Origin: Ruminococcus_G sp964621905
Lineage (GTDB): Bacteria > Bacillota > Clostridia > Lachnospirales > Lachnospiraceae
Direction of reading: 5' to 3'
Length of the DNA: 64,000 bases
Assembly (NCBI GenBank): GCA_964621905.1
Contig: CAZUNG010000011.1
Coordinates: 1 to 64,000 of the forward strand
The translations under genes were made by a program, and so were the position numbers. Below, piece after piece: positions 62,682 to 64,000 of the stretch; the stretch's first letter is position 1, and each line of letters starts with the position of its first letter. The notes below the pieces were generated by a model that was not told where the DNA came from, did not search any database, and worked only from the letters and a program-made list of their open reading frames with translations.

Positions 62682-63374
62682 ATGAAACATGGAAAGAAAT
62701 ATTTAGAAGCTGCAAAAGCAGTAGATCGTGCAACGCTGTATGATCCGGCAGATGCCATTTCTTTAGCTAAAAAAACAGCTGTTGCAAAATTTGACGAGAC
62801 AATCGAGGCTCATATCAGAACAGGATGTGACGGACGTCATGCAGATCAGCAGATTCGTGGTGCTGTTGTTCTTCCTCACGGAACTGGTAAGCAGGTTCGT
62901 GTCCTTGTGTTTGCGAAAGACGCAAAGGCAGAAGAAGCGAAAGCAGCAGGCGCTGAATTTGTTGGAGCAGAAGAGCTGATTCCGAAGATTCAGAAGGAAA
63001 ACTGGTTTGATTTCGATGTCGTTGTTGCGACACCGGACATGATGGGTGTTGTCGGCCGTCTGGGACGTGTACTTGGACCAAAGGGCCTGATGCCGAACCC
63101 GAAGGCTGGAACAGTCACCATGGATGTGACAAAAGCTGTTCAGGATATCAAAGCTGGTAAGATTGAATATCGTCTTGATAAAACAAATATCATTCACGTG
63201 CCAATCGGAAAAGCTTCTTTTACAGAGGAGCAGTTAGCAGACAACTTCCAGACGCTTATAGATGCTATCAATAAAGCAAAACCAAGCGCATTAAAGGGAA
63301 CCTATTTAAAGAGTGTTACAATCGCTCCGACAATGGGACCGGGCGTAAAAATCAATACGATGAAACTGGTTTAA
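62682..63374 (+). CDS. rplA: Ribosomal protein L1
   Basis: A 230-residue L1. It begins MKHGKKYLEAAKAVDR and has the RNA-binding signatures KFDETIEAHIRTGCD, VVLPHGTGK and LGPKGLMPNPKAGTV. L1 commonly represses its own message; two L1-type elements precede rplK and rplA. A strong terminator follows, rather than rplJ. Confidence 0.97.
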   Translation: MKHGKKYLEAAKAVDRATLYDPADAISLAKKTAVAKFDETIEAHIRTGCDGRHADQQIRGAVVLPHGTGKQVRVLVFAKDAKAEEAKAAGAEFVGAEELIPKIQKENWFDFDVVVATPDMMGVVGRLGRVLGPKGLMPNPKAGTVTMDVTKAVQDIKAGKIEYRLDKTNIIHVPIGKASFTEEQLADNFQTLIDAINKAKPSALKGTYLKSVTIAPTMGPGVKINTMKLV

Positions 63375-63394
63375 TTGTAAATTCTGTTTCGTTC

Positions 63395-63428
63395 AAAGGG
63401 CGGTGTGAAAACACCGCCCTTTGTGTTA
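63395..63428 (+). terminator. Terminator after rplA
   Basis: AAAGGGCGGTGT pairs with ACACCGCCCTTT (12 bases, perfect) around a GAAA tetraloop, followed by TGTGTT. A TATAAT box (63427-63432) directly behind may start the next gene. Confidence 0.88.
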
Positions 63429-63468
63429 TAATGAACAGGAAATGCTTGAATGAGAAAGGGGAGTATTC

Positions 63469-64000
63469 ATGTTTTGCAGTCAGTGTGGAAAACCAATCCC
63501 GGATGATGCGATGTATTGTTCAGAGTGCGGGGCTCCAACCAGAAACTTAAGAGGACAGCAGGGAAATGGCAGTCCCCGGAAGGCAATTCCTGCAGACTTT
63601 TATCGGGATCCGGTGGAAGAAAAATTTTCCGGTGGAATAAAAAATGGAATCATTGTGGCAGCTGCGGCCATCGGGATTGCGGCGCTGATTCTGCTTCTTT
63701 ATACATTTTTGCTGAAGCCTCAAACGCCTCAGGACACCGTAAAGAGGCTGGAAGAGGCAGTTGGCAAACTGGATGTGGAAGGGATCCTGGAATGCTTTGA
63801 TGAGGAAAACAGAGAACAGTACCGCGAGGAGATGCATTCGGAAGCGGCCGGGATTCTTGGCGTTGCGGGGAGTCTGGGCATCGGTCCTGATGTGACATTT
63901 AAGGTGACCGATACGCGATACGATGAAAACAACGGCTGTACAGTCCGGATGATTTACAGGATTTCCTTTATGGATAATGAAGACAGCGGAAACATGACAC
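63469..64000 (+). CDS. Zinc-ribbon membrane protein (3' end outside window)
   Basis: The frame is open from ATG 63469 to the window edge (177 codons seen). The N-terminus is a zinc ribbon (CSQCGKPIPDDAMYCSECG), followed by a Gly/Pro-rich linker, one membrane helix (about 65-85) and an extracellular domain that starts with TPQDTVKRLEEAVGKLD, like proteins with a DUF4878/NTF2-like domain. GAAAGGGGAG precedes the ATG. Function unknown; zinc-ribbon single-span proteins of this layout are common in Clostridia. Confidence 0.85.
   Translation, partial: MFCSQCGKPIPDDAMYCSECGAPTRNLRGQQGNGSPRKAIPADFYRDPVEEKFSGGIKNGIIVAAAAIGIAALILLLYTFLLKPQTPQDTVKRLEEAVGKLDVEGILECFDEENREQYREEMHSEAAGILGVAGSLGIGPDVTFKVTDTRYDENNGCTVRMIYRISFMDNEDSGNMT

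Noticed and set aside
1..64000. tRNA, rRNA, CRISPR arrays, intact insertion sequences or attachment sites
   Set aside because: Looked for T-loop/acceptor patterns, regularly spaced repeats, transposase motifs and flanking direct repeats; none found by eye.

Overview
The window looks like a chromosomal segment of a Gram-positive anaerobe of the Lachnospiraceae (Clostridia). The evidence is moderate GC content, AGGAGG-type ribosome binding sites, near-consensus sigma-A promoters, many U-tailed hairpin terminators, an electron-bifurcating lactate dehydrogenase operon, a group B type [FeFe] hydrogenase, a lysyl-tRNA synthetase with a C-terminal tRNA-binding domain, and DUF4474, DUF1697 and DUF6145-like proteins. 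The family is inferred from gene content; the species cannot be named from the sequence alone.

Layout: 1-4.2 kb holds a KtrB/KtrA-type potassium system (first gene cut by the window edge), an rRNA methyltransferase and a membrane-anchored deacetylase-like protein. At 4.3-9.9 kb a FadR-type regulator precedes a lactate operon: EtfB, ferredoxin-containing EtfA, FAD-linked lactate dehydrogenase and the nickel-pincer lactate racemase LarA, with a clear promoter and palindromic operator. A monomeric [FeFe] hydrogenase follows. At 11.7-21.3 kb are envelope and housekeeping genes: SleB-like hydrolase, NfeD plus stomatin, patatin, argF, birA, dusB, greA and lysS. At 21.3-27.9 kb is an accessory stretch: Xre regulator, a 42-codon Cys-rich ORF, an IbrA/IbrB pair (PAPS-reductase-like plus ParB-like), a VOC protein, DUF1697, a possible structured RNA, a DUF4474 protein with a Cys/Pro-rich tail, and a phosphoesterase. 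At 28-33.8 kb are an AI-2E family permease and a FecBCD-type ABC transporter linked to a methyltransferase and an FmdE protein. At 33.8-45.5 kb are ribosomal protein L25, a twin-GntR regulator, an EAL and a GGDEF protein, RarA, and a TetM-like GTPase fused to a Rae1-like nuclease, then a TetR remnant and a cytidylate-kinase-like protein.

The most coherent accessory system is at 45.6-60.9 kb. It holds a LysR regulator divergent from aspartate ammonia-lyase, then sigma-54 (RpoN), a histidine kinase with a periplasmic-binding-protein sensor, an NtrC-type activator with GAFTGA, two identical palindromic upstream sites, a textbook -24/-12 promoter, and a complete peptide ABC transporter followed by an SGNH hydrolase and an M20 peptidase. 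Sigma factor, sensor, activator, enhancer sites and target promoter are therefore contiguous. I infer a peptide or acyl-amino-acid scavenging module, possibly feeding aspartate to AspA.

The window ends with rpmG-secE-nusG-rplK-rplA, with a 28-nt L1-type mRNA element before both rplK and rplA. A strong terminator follows rplA, and a zinc-ribbon membrane protein stands where rplJ would usually be. I found no rRNA, tRNA, CRISPR array or intact insertion sequence.
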